From Bacteroidales bacterium (GTDB lineage: Bacteria; Bacteroidota; Bacteroidia; Bacteroidales; WCHB1-69), in assembly GCA_017551725.1 (NCBI GenBank), contig JAFZKY010000021.1, positions 21,010 to 85,009 on the forward strand: a stretch of DNA of 64,000 bases. Reading direction: 5' to 3'. Every line of letters begins with the position of its first letter. The stretch's first letter is position 1. Made by a program: the position numbers and the translations under genes. Below the pieces are notes generated by a model. It made no database searches. It was not told where the DNA came from and saw only the letters and a list, made by a program, of their open reading frames with translations. Positions 44,866 to 52,613 of the stretch are shown here, in pieces.

Positions 44866-45060
44866 TTACATGTTTGTGCCGTTTGTTGGCTTTCTGGAGG
44901 TTGATAGTTGTGAGTTTTTCGGCATCCGCCCAGCCTTCTTCAGCGCAGTGGATAATATCCACTCAATCTGGCCGTTGGCACTGCGGAATTCGTCGGCAGC
45001 CCATCGCTCGATGGCCTCGTATATTTCCGCATCCACCCGTAAGGCGAAATTTTTTTTCAT
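44866..45060 (-). CDS. Arc-like ribbon-helix-helix protein
   Basis: A 64-residue protein. KKNFALRVDAEIYEAIERWA followed by FRSANGQIEWILSTALKKAGR is the beta-helix-helix pattern of Arc-type DNA-binding proteins, with RSANGQIE typical of the family members that sit beside SPFH genes in Bacteroidales. It lies 75 bases downstream of the SPFH gene on the same strand, with a palindrome in the gap. A direct DNA-binding role is inferred from fold only. The tail (SQLSTSRKPTNGTNM) looks disordered. Confidence 0.85.
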   Translation of the reverse strand: MKKNFALRVDAEIYEAIERWAADEFRSANGQIEWILSTALKKAGRMPKNSQLSTSRKPTNGTNM

Positions 45061-45084
45061 AATTGACGGGTTGTTTCCACGTCC

Positions 45085-45114
45085 TGTAGAGACGGGGCGC
45101 GCCCCGTCTCTACA
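45085..45114. repeat. Perfect 30-bp GC-rich palindrome (REP/MITE-like)
   Basis: TGTAGAGACGGGGCG followed at once by its exact complement, with no loop bases beyond the dyad. It sits between the SPFH and Arc genes. GTAGAGACG...CGTCTCTAC palindromes are a known dispersed type in several bacterial groups. Confidence 0.85.
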
Positions 45115-45135
45115 AAACGGGAATTTGGCATTCGG

Positions 45136-46107
45136 TTACTGATACAACGTTCCTGTGTTGATGACTGGTGATGCTGATTCGTCGGCGCAGAGCACCACTA
45201 AGAGGTTGGAGACCATGGTGGCCTTGCGCTCCTCGTCGAGTTCCACGATCTTGTCCTCCGACAGTTTCTTGAGGGCCAGGTCCACCATGCTGACGGCGCC
45301 CTCCACAATCTTCTCGCGGGCGGAGATGATGGCATCGGCCTGCTGGCGGCGCAGCATCACGCTGGCAATCTCGGCGGCGTAGGCCAGGTAGTTGATGCGG
45401 GCTTCCACCACCTCTATGCCGGCAATTTCCAGATGTTTACGCAATTCGGCCTCTAACCGCTCGTTGATTTCCTCGCCGCCCGAGCGCAACGTCACTTCCT
45501 CGTCGTTGCGGTCCATGTTGTCGTAAGCATACAGACCCGCCACCTTGCGCAGCGCGGCGTCGCTCTGCACCCGCACAAACGAGTCGAACGATTTGGTGGA
45601 GTTCACCTGGTTCTGCGTGATGGTCGTGCGAAGGTCCGAGTCCACCTCAAAGCAGGCTTTGTAGGTGTCGCGGATTTTCCACACCAGCACCAGACCGATC
45701 ATGATGGGGTTGCCGTTCTTGTCGTTCACCTTGATGGGCTCCACGTCCATGTTCTTGGCGCGCAGCGACATTTTCTCCTTGCTGTAGAAGGGGTTCACCC
45801 AGAAGAAGCCGTTCTGCTTCACCGTGCCGGAATATTCGCCGAAGAAGGTGAGCACCCGCGACTCGTTGGGTTGCACAATTATGAAGCCGACCAAGTGCAG
45901 AATGTAGGCGAACAGCAGCAGGAAGCCGGACAGGATGGGCAGCAGTATCCATGCTGTGGGCTCGCCTTCGGCATCCAGCATACAGTCGAATTTGGCGAAG
46001 CTTACGACTATCCAGATGGATAATGCCAGCAGTGCAAGATTGATGAAAAGATGCAGAAAACCATTGTTTCCCGCGGTCATTGTTTTGTTGAATTCCTTGG
46101 ATTCCAT
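45136..46107 (-). CDS. SPFH/band-7 domain membrane protein
   Basis: A 323-residue membrane-anchored scaffold protein of the stomatin/prohibitin/flotillin group. Two N-terminal helices (FINLALLALSIWIVVSFAKF and WILLPILSGFLLLFAYILHLVGF) precede the SPFH domain (QPNESRVLTFFGEYSGTVKQ to HLEIAGIEVVEARINYLAYA). A coiled C-terminal helix follows (ASVMLRRQQADAIISAREKIVEGAV). It may organise membrane proteases or microdomains. It is paired with the Arc-like gene downstream, a conserved neighbourhood in Bacteroidales. Confidence 0.9.
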   Translation of the reverse strand: MESKEFNKTMTAGNNGFLHLFINLALLALSIWIVVSFAKFDCMLDAEGEPTAWILLPILSGFLLLFAYILHLVGFIIVQPNESRVLTFFGEYSGTVKQNGFFWVNPFYSKEKMSLRAKNMDVEPIKVNDKNGNPIMIGLVLVWKIRDTYKACFEVDSDLRTTITQNQVNSTKSFDSFVRVQSDAALRKVAGLYAYDNMDRNDEEVTLRSGGEEINERLEAELRKHLEIAGIEVVEARINYLAYAAEIASVMLRRQQADAIISAREKIVEGAVSMVDLALKKLSEDKIVELDEERKATMVSNLLVVLCADESASPVINTGTLYQ

Positions 46108-46158
46108 AATGTTATGTGTTTAAAAGGTGATTAAAATAATATCAAAATAATATCACCG

Positions 46159-46166
46159 CAAAAATA
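46159..46166 (-). promoter_or_regulatory. -7 box for the SPFH-Arc unit
   Basis: TATTTTTG on the minus strand, 52 bases before the SPFH start. Confidence 0.55.
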
Positions 46167-46205
46167 CACTTTTTTTAATACAAAAAGAGGTCGGGTGATT
46201 TTTTT

Positions 46206-46213
46206 TATTTTTG
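46206..46213 (+). promoter_or_regulatory. -7 box for the nucleosidase-like gene
   Basis: TATTTTTG, 160 bases before the ATG at 46374. The long leader in between is filled by the repeat block. Confidence 0.5.
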
Positions 46214-46248
46214 CAGCGTTTTGGCTGTTGGGGAGAAGGTGGGGTACA

Positions 46249-46373
46249 ATTAACAATTAATAATTAATAGTGAATAGTTAATAATGAGCTATGACTATGA
46301 ACTTTCTTACTTTTATTATAAACATTAGAAACCTTATAAACTTTAAGAACATTACTAACATTACAATTCCTGT
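46249..46373. repeat. Low-complexity repeat block before the nucleosidase-like gene
   Basis: AATTAACAATTAATAATTAA units, then AGCTATGACTATGAACTTTC, and ACATTAGAAACCTTATAAAC segments, in the same order as in the blocks before rsh and uvrC. Confidence 0.7.
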
Positions 46374-46958
46374 ATGAAAATTGCTTTTTTTGCTGCAGTT
46401 CCCGATGAGGTTGGCACCTTTGCCGACCACGTTAATTTCACGGGTATCGGGCGTGAGAACGCCACCCGCGCCATGATCCGTTTTATGGAAAAACACAAGG
46501 ATGAGGATTTTACGATGCTCAACATCGGTTCTGTGGGCTCGCACGACAAGCCGGTGGGCACCATATTGAGTATTGGTGAGATTCTGTCCGGCAGCTCCTC
46601 GTTTTATGGGGAGAAGATGCTCCCCTCGCGCTTTTGTGTCAAGGCCGATGCACAGGTGCCGACGGCGACGTTGTACTCCTCCGACTGCTTCGTGTCGCCG
46701 GAAATTTTCACCGACGGTTATCTTGCTGCCACCAAATCCAAGGTTGACTGCTTCGACATGGAGTCGTCGGTTTTGGTCTCTTTTGCGCACGAGTATGACA
46801 AAAAATATGTCTCTTATAAGATTGTGTCCGACAATTTGGATGTGGATATAGAGGTGTGGAGGCAGCGTGTGCAGGATTTGTCGAAAGTTTTAGTTGCTCA
46901 TATTCAGCAAGTTTTGGATGAATTGGGCCAAAATGAGAAAATTGAAATTTTAAAATAG
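46374..46958 (+). CDS. Nucleoside phosphorylase/nucleosidase superfamily protein (MTAN-like, shortened)
   Basis: A 194-residue cytosolic protein resembling 5'-methylthioadenosine/S-adenosylhomocysteine nucleosidase. MKIAFFAAVPDEV, TGIGRENATRAM, MLNIGSVGS, the purine-site motif VDCFDMESSVLVSFAH and the late IVSDNLD are recognisable. The usual beta-hairpin between the first strand and the TGIG segment (about 20-30 residues) is missing, making it shorter than typical MTAN (about 230). The catalytic acid in SDN and the MES ribose ligand are kept. Whether it still acts on MTA/SAH or on another nucleoside cannot be told. Confidence 0.75.
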   Translation: MKIAFFAAVPDEVGTFADHVNFTGIGRENATRAMIRFMEKHKDEDFTMLNIGSVGSHDKPVGTILSIGEILSGSSSFYGEKMLPSRFCVKADAQVPTATLYSSDCFVSPEIFTDGYLAATKSKVDCFDMESSVLVSFAHEYDKKYVSYKIVSDNLDVDIEVWRQRVQDLSKVLVAHIQQVLDELGQNEKIEILK

Positions 46959-46978
46959 GGATTATTAAGAAAAAAGTG

Positions 46979-46986
46979 TATTTTTG
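46979..46986 (+). promoter_or_regulatory. -7 box for the tRNA pair
   Basis: TATTTTTG, 14 bases before the 5' end of tRNA-Ser. Confidence 0.6.
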
Positions 46987-47000
46987 CACCCTCAAAAGGA

Positions 47001-47088
47001 GGAAAGATGGCCGAGTGGTCGAAGGCGCACGCCTGGAGAGCGTGTAACCGCCAAAAGCGGTTCCTGGGTTCGAATCCCAGTCTTTCCG
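47001..47088 (+). tRNA. tRNA-Ser(GGA)
   Basis: Cloverleaf seen by eye: acceptor GGAAAGA pairs with TCTTTCC, discriminator G. The anticodon stem CACGC/GCGTG closes loop CTGGAGA (anticodon GGA). A long variable arm, typical of serine tRNA, has an ACCGCC/GGCGGT-like stem, and the T-arm is CTGGG TTCGAAT CCCAG. The CCA end is not fully encoded. Confidence 0.95.
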
Positions 47089-47106
47089 CAACGCGTTGAG
47101 AAACCT

Positions 47107-47181
47107 GATCTGTTAGCTCAGTTGGTTTAGAGCGCTTGCTTGACAGGCAAGAGGTCACAAGTTCAAATCTTGTACAGATCA
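47107..47181 (+). tRNA. tRNA-Val(GAC)
   Basis: Acceptor GATCTGT pairs with ACAGATC, discriminator A. The anticodon stem CTTGC/GCAAG closes loop TTGACAG (anticodon GAC). The T-arm is ACAAG TTCAAAT CTTGT. It lies 18 bases after tRNA-Ser, probably in one transcript. Confidence 0.95.
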
Positions 47182-47186
47182 CACGG

Positions 47187-47220
47187 AAAGGCACCTGCAG
47201 TTTTGCGGGTGCTTTTGTTG
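47187..47220 (+). terminator. Terminator after the tRNA pair
   Basis: AAAGGCACCTGC / GCGGGTGCTTTT stem (two wobble pairs) with a short loop, followed by TTTTGTTGTTT. Confidence 0.78.
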
Positions 47221-47251
47221 TTTAGGGGACAGTGATCAGTTGTCAGTGATT

Positions 47252-47953
47252 TTAGCATTTTGTGACTTTTTCCTTGAACTGCATATATCCTTCCTCGTTG
47301 AAGCGGTAGTGGATGGGGGCGTGGGCGCTTTTCTTTTCTTCATCGTTGGAACGGACGGGTGACAGCATTCCCGAGGCGAGGAATTTCTTTTGGAAGTTGC
47401 GGCGGTCGAACTCGCGGTTGAAGACATCGGTGTAGAGGCGCTGCATTTCCGGCAGGGTGAAGGTGTCATCCAGAAGCATGAAGGCCACCGGGTCGCGGAT
47501 GATGCCGATGCGGAGCATGAAGAGGGCCTTTTGGAAGATGTCGGCGTGGTCGAAGGCCAGCGGGGGCATCTCCACGATGGGGAACCATTGGCAGTCGTCG
47601 GCGTCGTCGCCCGCCGTGGCATTCTCCGTCTGGCCGGGACGGACCACGGAGGCATAAGCGATGGTGATGGTGCGCCCGCGCGGGTCGCGGTCCAGGGCGC
47701 TGAACGAGCCAATCTCGATCAGGTACTTGGGGGTGAGGCCGGTCTCTTCTTTCAGCTCGCGCCGTGCCGCCTCCTCCAAAGTCTCCTGTTCATCCAGGAA
47801 TCCACCTGGAAAAGCCCAGCAATCCTTGAACGGAGGTCTGCCCCGGCGGATAAGCAGCACGTTGAGGTGCGTGCCGTCGAAGCTGAACACCACGTTGTCA
47901 ACCGTCACGGCGGGCCGCCAGTAGTTGTATGAGAATGTGCCTTTTTTGTTCAT
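47252..47953 (-). CDS. NUDIX hydrolase with C-terminal winged helix (NrtR/COG4111-like)
   Basis: A 233-residue protein. The start at 47953 (MNKKGTFSYNYWRPAVTVDN) is chosen because the frame further upstream overlaps the glycosyltransferase gene. The NUDIX box is complete, GGFLDEQETLEEAARRELKEE, so hydrolysis of a nucleoside diphosphate derivative is possible. The C-terminal 80 residues (FTLPEMQRLYTDVFNREFDRRNFQKKF to the end) match the winged-helix part of NUDIX-type transcription regulators such as NrtR, which respond to NAD or sugar metabolites. It may therefore be a regulator, an enzyme, or both. It is last in a likely recJ-GT-NUDIX unit. Confidence 0.88.
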   Translation of the reverse strand: MNKKGTFSYNYWRPAVTVDNVVFSFDGTHLNVLLIRRGRPPFKDCWAFPGGFLDEQETLEEAARRELKEETGLTPKYLIEIGSFSALDRDPRGRTITIAYASVVRPGQTENATAGDDADDCQWFPIVEMPPLAFDHADIFQKALFMLRIGIIRDPVAFMLLDDTFTLPEMQRLYTDVFNREFDRRNFQKKFLASGMLSPVRSNDEEKKSAHAPIHYRFNEEGYMQFKEKVTKC

Positions 47954-47990
47954 TTTTTCTTTATGTGTATCGTTTACCTGATAATCGTGA

Positions 47991-49121
47991 TTATGGTAAA
48001 GCTGTTTCGATGGTTTGCCACAGCTTGTCGGCGGTTTGCTGCCAGCTAAAGCACTCGCGGCGCGTGCGTCCTTTGTCAATGAGACGGTTACGTAAATCAT
48101 CATCCTGCCAAAGGGCACGCATAGCCTCGGCAATATCCTCCTCGCGATGAGGGTCCACCAGCAACGCCGCCTCGCCGGCCACCTCGGGCATGGATGTGAC
48201 GTTGGAGGTGATGACGGCCGTCTCAGCATGGAAGGCTTCCAGGATGGGGATGCCAAAACCCTCGAACAGGGAAGCATATACCAACGCTCGGGCGGCGCCG
48301 GTCAATTGCGTCAGCACGGGCATGGACTGCCGCCCGAGCATGATGACATCCTCTTGGTGGCGCATGGCGTTGAAGCTGTCCTCAATGTCGCCCTGCCACC
48401 ATTTCTTGTCGCCCACCACCACTAACTTCATGTCATTATCCGTCTGCTCCTTAAAAAGATCGAAGGCCCGGAAGATGGTGTCGAGGTTCTTGCGCTTATG
48501 GATAAGTCCCACAAACAGGAAATAGTCGCAGCCATGGGCATACTTGTTCTTCACCTGCGTTTTCTCATCCTCGGAAAGAGGATGGAATTGCTCGTTACAT
48601 CCGTTATACACTACATCAATGTTTTCCAACGGCACTTGATATAGCTGGTGAATATCGTTGCGAGTGTATTCCGAAACGGTCGCGATACGGTTTGCAGTTT
48701 GGGCGAAACGGTGGAAGAAACGCCGATAGTATCGTAATACAGAGGGTTTTATAAATTCTGGATGATGCTCGAAATTCAAATCGTGGATGACATCCACCAC
48801 CTTGATATCGGGATTGAGATGCAATGGAATCCATCCGTCGGTGGAAAGGAAAAGGTTAGGTTGGATTTTCCGGAGCTGGTAGGGGATGCCCATCTCAAAG
48901 AAAAGATACCACAGGTAGGGATGGCGTGCGGGCGGATGGGCCACGATGGGCGTGACGTTGGAGTTATAGACGAAGGATTCGTCATACGGGCGGTCGAAGA
49001 GGAAGTAGAACTGGTGTTCGGGGTGCTGGCACACGATGCGCCGCAGGCTCTCATGCGAGAACCACCCGATGCCCTCGAGCCGGTCTTTTAAAAGAAGACG
49101 CGTGTTGACCGCAATTTTCAT
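47991..49121 (-). CDS. Glycosyltransferase family 4 protein
   Basis: A 376-residue GT-B fold enzyme. The N-terminal half has MKIAVNTRLLLKDRLEGIGWF and the acceptor-side VVDVIHDLNFEHHPEF. The donor half has FLFVGLIHKRKNLDTIFRAF, a loop with VIMLGRQSMPVLTQL, and the E-x7-E type motif FEGFGIPILEAFHAET. Such enzymes transfer a sugar from an NDP donor, typically in LPS, capsule or glycoprotein synthesis; the acceptor is unknown. The gene starts 12 bases after the recJ stop, yet no polysaccharide cluster surrounds it. Confidence 0.9.
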   Translation of the reverse strand: MKIAVNTRLLLKDRLEGIGWFSHESLRRIVCQHPEHQFYFLFDRPYDESFVYNSNVTPIVAHPPARHPYLWYLFFEMGIPYQLRKIQPNLFLSTDGWIPLHLNPDIKVVDVIHDLNFEHHPEFIKPSVLRYYRRFFHRFAQTANRIATVSEYTRNDIHQLYQVPLENIDVVYNGCNEQFHPLSEDEKTQVKNKYAHGCDYFLFVGLIHKRKNLDTIFRAFDLFKEQTDNDMKLVVVGDKKWWQGDIEDSFNAMRHQEDVIMLGRQSMPVLTQLTGAARALVYASLFEGFGIPILEAFHAETAVITSNVTSMPEVAGEAALLVDPHREEDIAEAMRALWQDDDLRNRLIDKGRTRRECFSWQQTADKLWQTIETALP

Positions 49122-49133
49122 GTCGGGAAATGG

Positions 49134-50906
49134 TTATTCGGCAGTTCCGCAGGGACGCATATCCTTCACATTCAACTGGATGTTTACCGTGTTGTTCCAC
49201 ACGTTCTCCTCCACGTGGTACAGCAGGTCGAAGGGTTTGTTGTCCTGGATGATGGAGAGCTTGTCCTTCATGTTGAACGCGATGGCGTCGATGGGTTGCA
49301 CGGGCCTGTCGGGATAGAGCACGCGGCATTTGAGGTGCTTGTCGCCCACAATGCGCCCCACGCCTTCGTCCACCACGCCGCGCGACTGGAAGATGGGTTC
49401 CATGTTGCCCGGTCCGAACGGGGCGAAGCGTTTCAGGTTGTTGAGGAAACTATGGGTGATGTCGGAAAGGTCCAGCGGCATGTCAACGGAGATTTCCGGA
49501 ATGATGGAGCGCTCCTCCAGGTTGTCGTGTACGTATTGCTCGAATTTCTCGATAAACTCCTCTAAATTCTCCTCTTTCATGGAGAGTCCGGCGGCGAATT
49601 TGTGCCCGCCGAAGTGCTCCAGCAGGTCGGAGCAGTAGTCGATGCCATCGTAGATGTTGAACTCCTTGACGGAACGGGCGGAACCCGTAATAAGGCCGTC
49701 GGAGGATTTGGTGAGCACGATGGTGGGCTTGTAGAACTCCTCCACGAGACGGGAGGCCACGATTCCGATGATGCCCTTGAACCAGGTGGGGTTATAGACC
49801 ACGATGCTCTTGCGGTTTACGTATTCGTGCGAGTCGCGGATCATGTGGATGGCCTCTTCCGTGGCGTTGCGGTCCAGCTCCTTGCGCTGCTCGTTCTGAG
49901 TGTTGATGCGCTTGCCGATGTCGGCCGACTTGTCCTCATCTTCGCTGATGAAGAGGCGTACCGACTCACGCCCGCTCTTCATGCGCCCGGCGGCGTTGAT
50001 GCGCGGTCCCACGTAGAAGACCAGGTCGGAGATGGAGATGACGCGCGAGAAGATTGTTTCCTCCTTGAAGGGGAAATGGAGCTTGATGCCGGCCTGGTCC
50101 AGGATGGACTTGATACCGACGCGCGGGAACTTGTTGATGATTTCCAATCCGAAATGGGCGAGGATGCGGTTCTCGCCGGTGATGGCCACAATGTCGGAGG
50201 CGATGCTGATGGCTACCAGGTCCATACGCGAGAGCCACAGCTGGTCGGGCAGCTTGTAGTGCTGGCAGTAACCCTGGATGAGCTTGAATCCGACACCGCA
50301 GCCGGAGAGTTCCTTGTACGGGTAGGGGCAGTCTTTGCGCTTGGGATCCAAAATGGCGACGGCGGGGGGCAGCTCGTCACCTTCCAGGTGATGGTCGCAG
50401 ATGATGACGTCGATGCCGTTCTCCGCGGCCAGCGCCACCTTGTCGTTCGCCTTGATGCCGCAGTCCAACGATATGAGCAGGTTGATGTTGTTTTCCTTGC
50501 AGTATTCGATGCCCTGGTCGGAGATGCCGTAACCCTCCAGATAGCGGTCGGGAATGTAAAATTCGACCAGCTGTTTGCAGTTGGTGCCGATGATCTCGCA
50601 TAGGAAGGAGTAGAGCAGGGCCACGGCAGACGTGCCGTCCACGTCATAGTCGCCGTACACGAGGATTTTCTCGTTGTTGATGATGGCTTTGGAAAGCCGC
50701 CGCACGGCCTTGTCCATGTCCTTCATCAGGAAGGGGTCGTGCAGCATGTTGATGTCGGGGTTGAAGAAGGCGTTGGCGGCCTCCGGTGTGTTGATGCCCC
50801 GCTGAAGCAAAAGGGAAGCCAGCGGTTTTTCAATCGAGAGCTTTGATGCAAACTGCTCGACAACCGCCGGGTCGGGTAATTGCTGACATATCCACCTTTT
50901 CTTCAT
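49134..50906 (-). CDS. recJ: Single-stranded-DNA-specific exonuclease RecJ
   Basis: A 590-residue 5'-3' exonuclease for recombination and repair. DHH-family motifs are present: motif I VYGDYDVDGTSAVALLY, motif II SLDCGIKAND, motif III IICDHHLEG, and motif IV ILDPKRKDCPYPYKELSGCGV. The DHHA1 part has GPRINAAGRMKSG and the GGHKFAAGLSM motif, and a C-terminal OB-type domain ends with KDMRPCG. Length and order are normal. It heads a possible three-gene unit with the glycosyltransferase and NUDIX genes. Confidence 0.95.
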   Translation of the reverse strand: MKKRWICQQLPDPAVVEQFASKLSIEKPLASLLLQRGINTPEAANAFFNPDINMLHDPFLMKDMDKAVRRLSKAIINNEKILVYGDYDVDGTSAVALLYSFLCEIIGTNCKQLVEFYIPDRYLEGYGISDQGIEYCKENNINLLISLDCGIKANDKVALAAENGIDVIICDHHLEGDELPPAVAILDPKRKDCPYPYKELSGCGVGFKLIQGYCQHYKLPDQLWLSRMDLVAISIASDIVAITGENRILAHFGLEIINKFPRVGIKSILDQAGIKLHFPFKEETIFSRVISISDLVFYVGPRINAAGRMKSGRESVRLFISEDEDKSADIGKRINTQNEQRKELDRNATEEAIHMIRDSHEYVNRKSIVVYNPTWFKGIIGIVASRLVEEFYKPTIVLTKSSDGLITGSARSVKEFNIYDGIDYCSDLLEHFGGHKFAAGLSMKEENLEEFIEKFEQYVHDNLEERSIIPEISVDMPLDLSDITHSFLNNLKRFAPFGPGNMEPIFQSRGVVDEGVGRIVGDKHLKCRVLYPDRPVQPIDAIAFNMKDKLSIIQDNKPFDLLYHVEENVWNNTVNIQLNVKDMRPCGTAE

Positions 50907-50931
50907 TGTATTGATAGAATTTTAACGACCG

Positions 50932-50939
50932 CAAAGATA
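50932..50939 (-). promoter_or_regulatory. -7 box for recJ
   Basis: TATCTTTG on the minus strand, 26 bases before the recJ start. Confidence 0.6.
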
Positions 50940-50979
50940 AGCAATAATATATACAAATGCAATACGGTTTTCAAAAAAA

Positions 50980-52431
50980 TCAAATTTTCATTTTTTTGTC
51001 AATATCGTCCACGTACATCTTCATTTTTTTCTCCGTCTCATAGAGGTTGTTGATGGTGCGGCAGGCGTGCAGCACGGTGGCGTGGTCCTTGTTGCCGCAG
51101 TATGCTCCGATGAGCGAGAGGGGCAGCTTGGTGTATTTCTTGGCGAAGTACATGCTCAGCTGGCGCGCCTGCACGATCTCGCGCTTGCGGGTGCGGGCGT
51201 TGATGGCATCCGTCGAAATCTTGAAATAGTCGCAGATAATCTTCTGGATGTATTCGATGGAAATCTCTTTCGCGTTGGTTTTCACGTACTTGTCCACCAT
51301 CTCCTTGGCCAGTTCCACGGTGATGGCGCGATGGTTGAGGGAGGCCTGCGCCAGGATGGCGATCATGGCTCCTTCCATCTCGCGGGTGTTCGAGGTGATG
51401 CGCAGCGCAAGGTAGTCCACCACCTCTTTCGGGAAGGTGATGCCGTTGTTCTCCAATTTCTTGTTGATAATGGCGATGCGCGTCTCCAGGTCCGGCACCT
51501 GCAGGTCGGCGGTGAGTCCCCATTTGAAACGGTTGAGCAGACGCGGCTCGAATCCCGAAATCTCCACCGGCGACTTGTCCGCCGTGATGATGATCTGCTT
51601 GTTGTTCTGGTGGAGGGAGTTGAAAATGTGGAAGAAAGCCTCCTGCGTCTTGCCTTTGCCGCCGGCAATGAACTGGATGTCGTCGATGATCAGCATGTCC
51701 ACCGCCTGGTAGAACCAGAGGAAGTCGTTGAGGTTCTTGGTCTTGATGGCCTCGATGTACTGCTGGTAGAAGGTGTCGGAGCTCACATACACGACAGTCT
51801 TGTCCGGGAAGTTGATCTTGGTCTGCACGCCGATGGCGTTGACCAGGTGCGTTTTGCCCAAGCCTACGTCCGAATAGATGAACAGTGGGTTGAAGGAGGT
51901 CTTCCCGGGGTTCTTGCTGATGGCCCAGCCCGCCGAACGGGCCAGCCGGTTGCAGTCGCCCTCCACGTAGTTGTCGAAGGTCAGCGTGTCCACCAGGTTG
52001 GAGGGGATTTTGTGCTTCTGGATGCCCGGCAGGATGAAGGGATCCGGAATCTCCTTGTTGGAGGTGTTATATACGTCGATGGGCGCCAGCGTCGGGGGGT
52101 TGCTGACGGCCGGACGGTTGTGGGAGGGCAGGGTGATGGAACGCGATTTGGCCGGATCCGGCTGCTGCTCCATGATGATCTTGTATTTCAATTTCCCGCT
52201 GGGTCCCAACTCTTTCTTGATGACACTTTTCAAAACATTGACATAGTGTTCCTCCAAGGATTCATAGTAGAGATGGCTTGGCAATTGTATAATCAGCGTG
52301 TTGTCCTCTAGGGCAACCGGCACGATGGGCACAAACCATGTTTCGTATGCTTCTTCCCCTACAATATCTTTTATGGTAGATAAACAATTCCCCCATACTG
52401 AACGAAAATCTTTCGTAAGTTTTTCAACCAT
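50980..52431 (-). CDS. dnaA: Chromosomal replication initiator protein DnaA
   Basis: A 483-residue AAA+ initiator. Domain I (SVWGNCLSTIKDIVGEEAYETWF) is followed by a variable linker (about 85-145). Domain III has TLTFDNYVEGDCNRLA, Walker A SDVGLGKTHL, Walker B MLIIDDIQFI and RLLNRFKWGL. Domain IV has KEISIEYIQKIICDYFK and the DNA-binding signature YCGNKDHATVLHACRTI, which reads the DnaA box. Normal Bacteroidota length. Upstream is a 182-base AT-rich gap; dnaN is not adjacent in the window, as is usual in this phylum. Confidence 0.96.
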   Translation of the reverse strand: MVEKLTKDFRSVWGNCLSTIKDIVGEEAYETWFVPIVPVALEDNTLIIQLPSHLYYESLEEHYVNVLKSVIKKELGPSGKLKYKIIMEQQPDPAKSRSITLPSHNRPAVSNPPTLAPIDVYNTSNKEIPDPFILPGIQKHKIPSNLVDTLTFDNYVEGDCNRLARSAGWAISKNPGKTSFNPLFIYSDVGLGKTHLVNAIGVQTKINFPDKTVVYVSSDTFYQQYIEAIKTKNLNDFLWFYQAVDMLIIDDIQFIAGGKGKTQEAFFHIFNSLHQNNKQIIITADKSPVEISGFEPRLLNRFKWGLTADLQVPDLETRIAIINKKLENNGITFPKEVVDYLALRITSNTREMEGAMIAILAQASLNHRAITVELAKEMVDKYVKTNAKEISIEYIQKIICDYFKISTDAINARTRKREIVQARQLSMYFAKKYTKLPLSLIGAYCGNKDHATVLHACRTINNLYETEKKMKMYVDDIDKKMKI

Positions 52432-52613
52432 TATCTCTCTTTTTAGTATATGATTATTTTTCAGCGTGTTGACCGACCCTCAAAGGGGCAGTTTTTTACG
52501 CTGCAAAATTGCCAAAAAAAAAGTTAAAAAAAAATAGGTTATGAACTTGATTTTTAAAAATATTTGTTTATAACAATGGTTGAAAAAGTTGTAGTTTTTT
52601 ATTGTAAATGATT
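52432..52613. other. AT-rich region upstream of dnaA
   Basis: An intergenic stretch with long A/T runs (for example AAAAAAAAAGTTAAAAAAAA and TTTTTAAAAATATTTGTTTA). A weak minus-strand -7 candidate (CAATTTTG) lies near 52500. No exact DnaA box TTATCCACA is visible. It presumably holds the dnaA promoter; an origin role is unproven. Confidence 0.4.

Noticed and set aside
44866-46107. SPFH and Arc-like genes as a new defence or toxin-antitoxin system
   Set aside because: The pairing is a familiar neighbourhood in Bacteroidales, and no nuclease or toxin domain is present.
47001-47181. tRNA pair as an integration site for a mobile element
   Set aside because: No integrase, no direct repeat of the tRNA 3' end and no foreign-looking genes lie beside it; ordinary genes and a terminator follow.
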